Assembly (NCBI GenBank): GCA_964483805.1
Contig: CAZADH010000150.1
Location: 1 to 14,292 of the forward strand
Direction of reading: 5' to 3'
Source: CAZADH01 sp964483805
GTDB taxonomy: Bacteria; Muiribacteriota; Ozemobacteria; Ozemobacterales; Ozemobacteraceae
DNA length: 14,292 nt
Part shown: positions 14,161 through 14,292 of the stretch, piece by piece
How positions within the stretch are numbered: the first letter of the stretch is position 1
Layout of the letters: each line of letters begins with the position of its first letter
Position numbers and translations under genes: made by a program
The notes under the pieces: generated by a model
Databases searched by the model: none
What the model was told of the DNA's origin: nothing
The model's input: only the letters and a program-made list of their open reading frames with translations

Positions 14161-14292
14161 CTATCCTTCCGGGGTCCCGCCCAGATCGAGTTTCTGCAGG
14201 CGCAGCGTGCCGGTGGGTGCGGCGTCGTAATTGCCGGTGGCCAGCCACACCTGGCCCCGCTCGTCGACACATACGGGGCGGACCATATTCTG
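14161..14292 (-). CDS. C-terminal end of a probable beta-propeller protein, cut by the window edge
   Basis: The last 43 codons of a gene that enters from the right and ends with TAG at 14163-14161. The frame is in phase with the window edge. The sequence RPVCVDERGQVWLATGNYD is like one blade of NHL, PQQ or ligand-binding propeller proteins (the Asp-x-x-Gly-x-x-Trp-Leu-Ala-Thr pattern). The last strand, LRLQKLDLGG, would close the propeller. Whether it is an enzyme or a sensor cannot be told. Its position upstream of the secreted-protein gene on the same strand allows co-transcription, though the AT-rich gap between them could hold a promoter. Confidence 0.65.
   Translation of the reverse strand, partial: QNMVRPVCVDERGQVWLATGNYDAAPTGTLRLQKLDLGGTPEG

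Overview
The window is a GC-rich (about 60-65% in sampled lines) bacterial chromosomal segment with short intergenic gaps and signal-peptide proteins. The organism cannot be named from the sequence. The ADP/ATP-translocase-like carrier, the DUF445 protein and the SpoIIE-type response regulator recall spirochaete-like or other deep-branching diderm lineages, but this is weak evidence. No rRNA, tRNA, IS transposase or CRISPR array was seen.

Left edge (1-660): the N-terminal 160 codons of an aldo/keto reductase on the minus strand, then a gap with two GC-rich hairpins. Next comes a compact SOS mutagenesis cassette (666-6180), all on the minus strand and read right to left: lexA, imuB, a small DUF6504 gene, then dnaE2 (imuC). 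The first three are joined by 4-bp ATGA overlaps. lexA has a good sigma70-type promoter and an 18-bp perfect inverted-repeat operator in its leader. dnaE2 lies 136 bp further on behind a different 18-bp palindrome. No imuA/recA-like gene is present. DnaE2 ends in its helix-hairpin-helix region and lacks the expected C-terminal part. DnaE2 and ImuB carry three low-GC, palindrome- or repeat-bearing, in-frame linker insertions of about 72-80 bp.

Middle (6181-11107): a roughly 290-bp non-coding stretch dense in short palindromes, then a minus-strand response regulator with a PP2C/SpoIIE phosphatase output. Divergent from it is a plus-strand pair: a DUF445 membrane protein and an ADP/ATP-carrier-family transporter with a helical C-terminal extension.

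Right (11141-14292): a 969-residue secreted protein of unknown family on the minus strand, convergent with the transporter. Its upstream region shares an exact 10-mer with the lexA operator. At the edge is the last 43 codons of a probable beta-propeller protein.

The coherent functional unit is the SOS cassette: LexA would repress transcription until RecA-stimulated self-cleavage, then ImuB (clamp-binding, catalytically degenerate Y-family protein) would bring DnaE2 to lesions. The other genes show no functional link to it beyond possible operator similarity.
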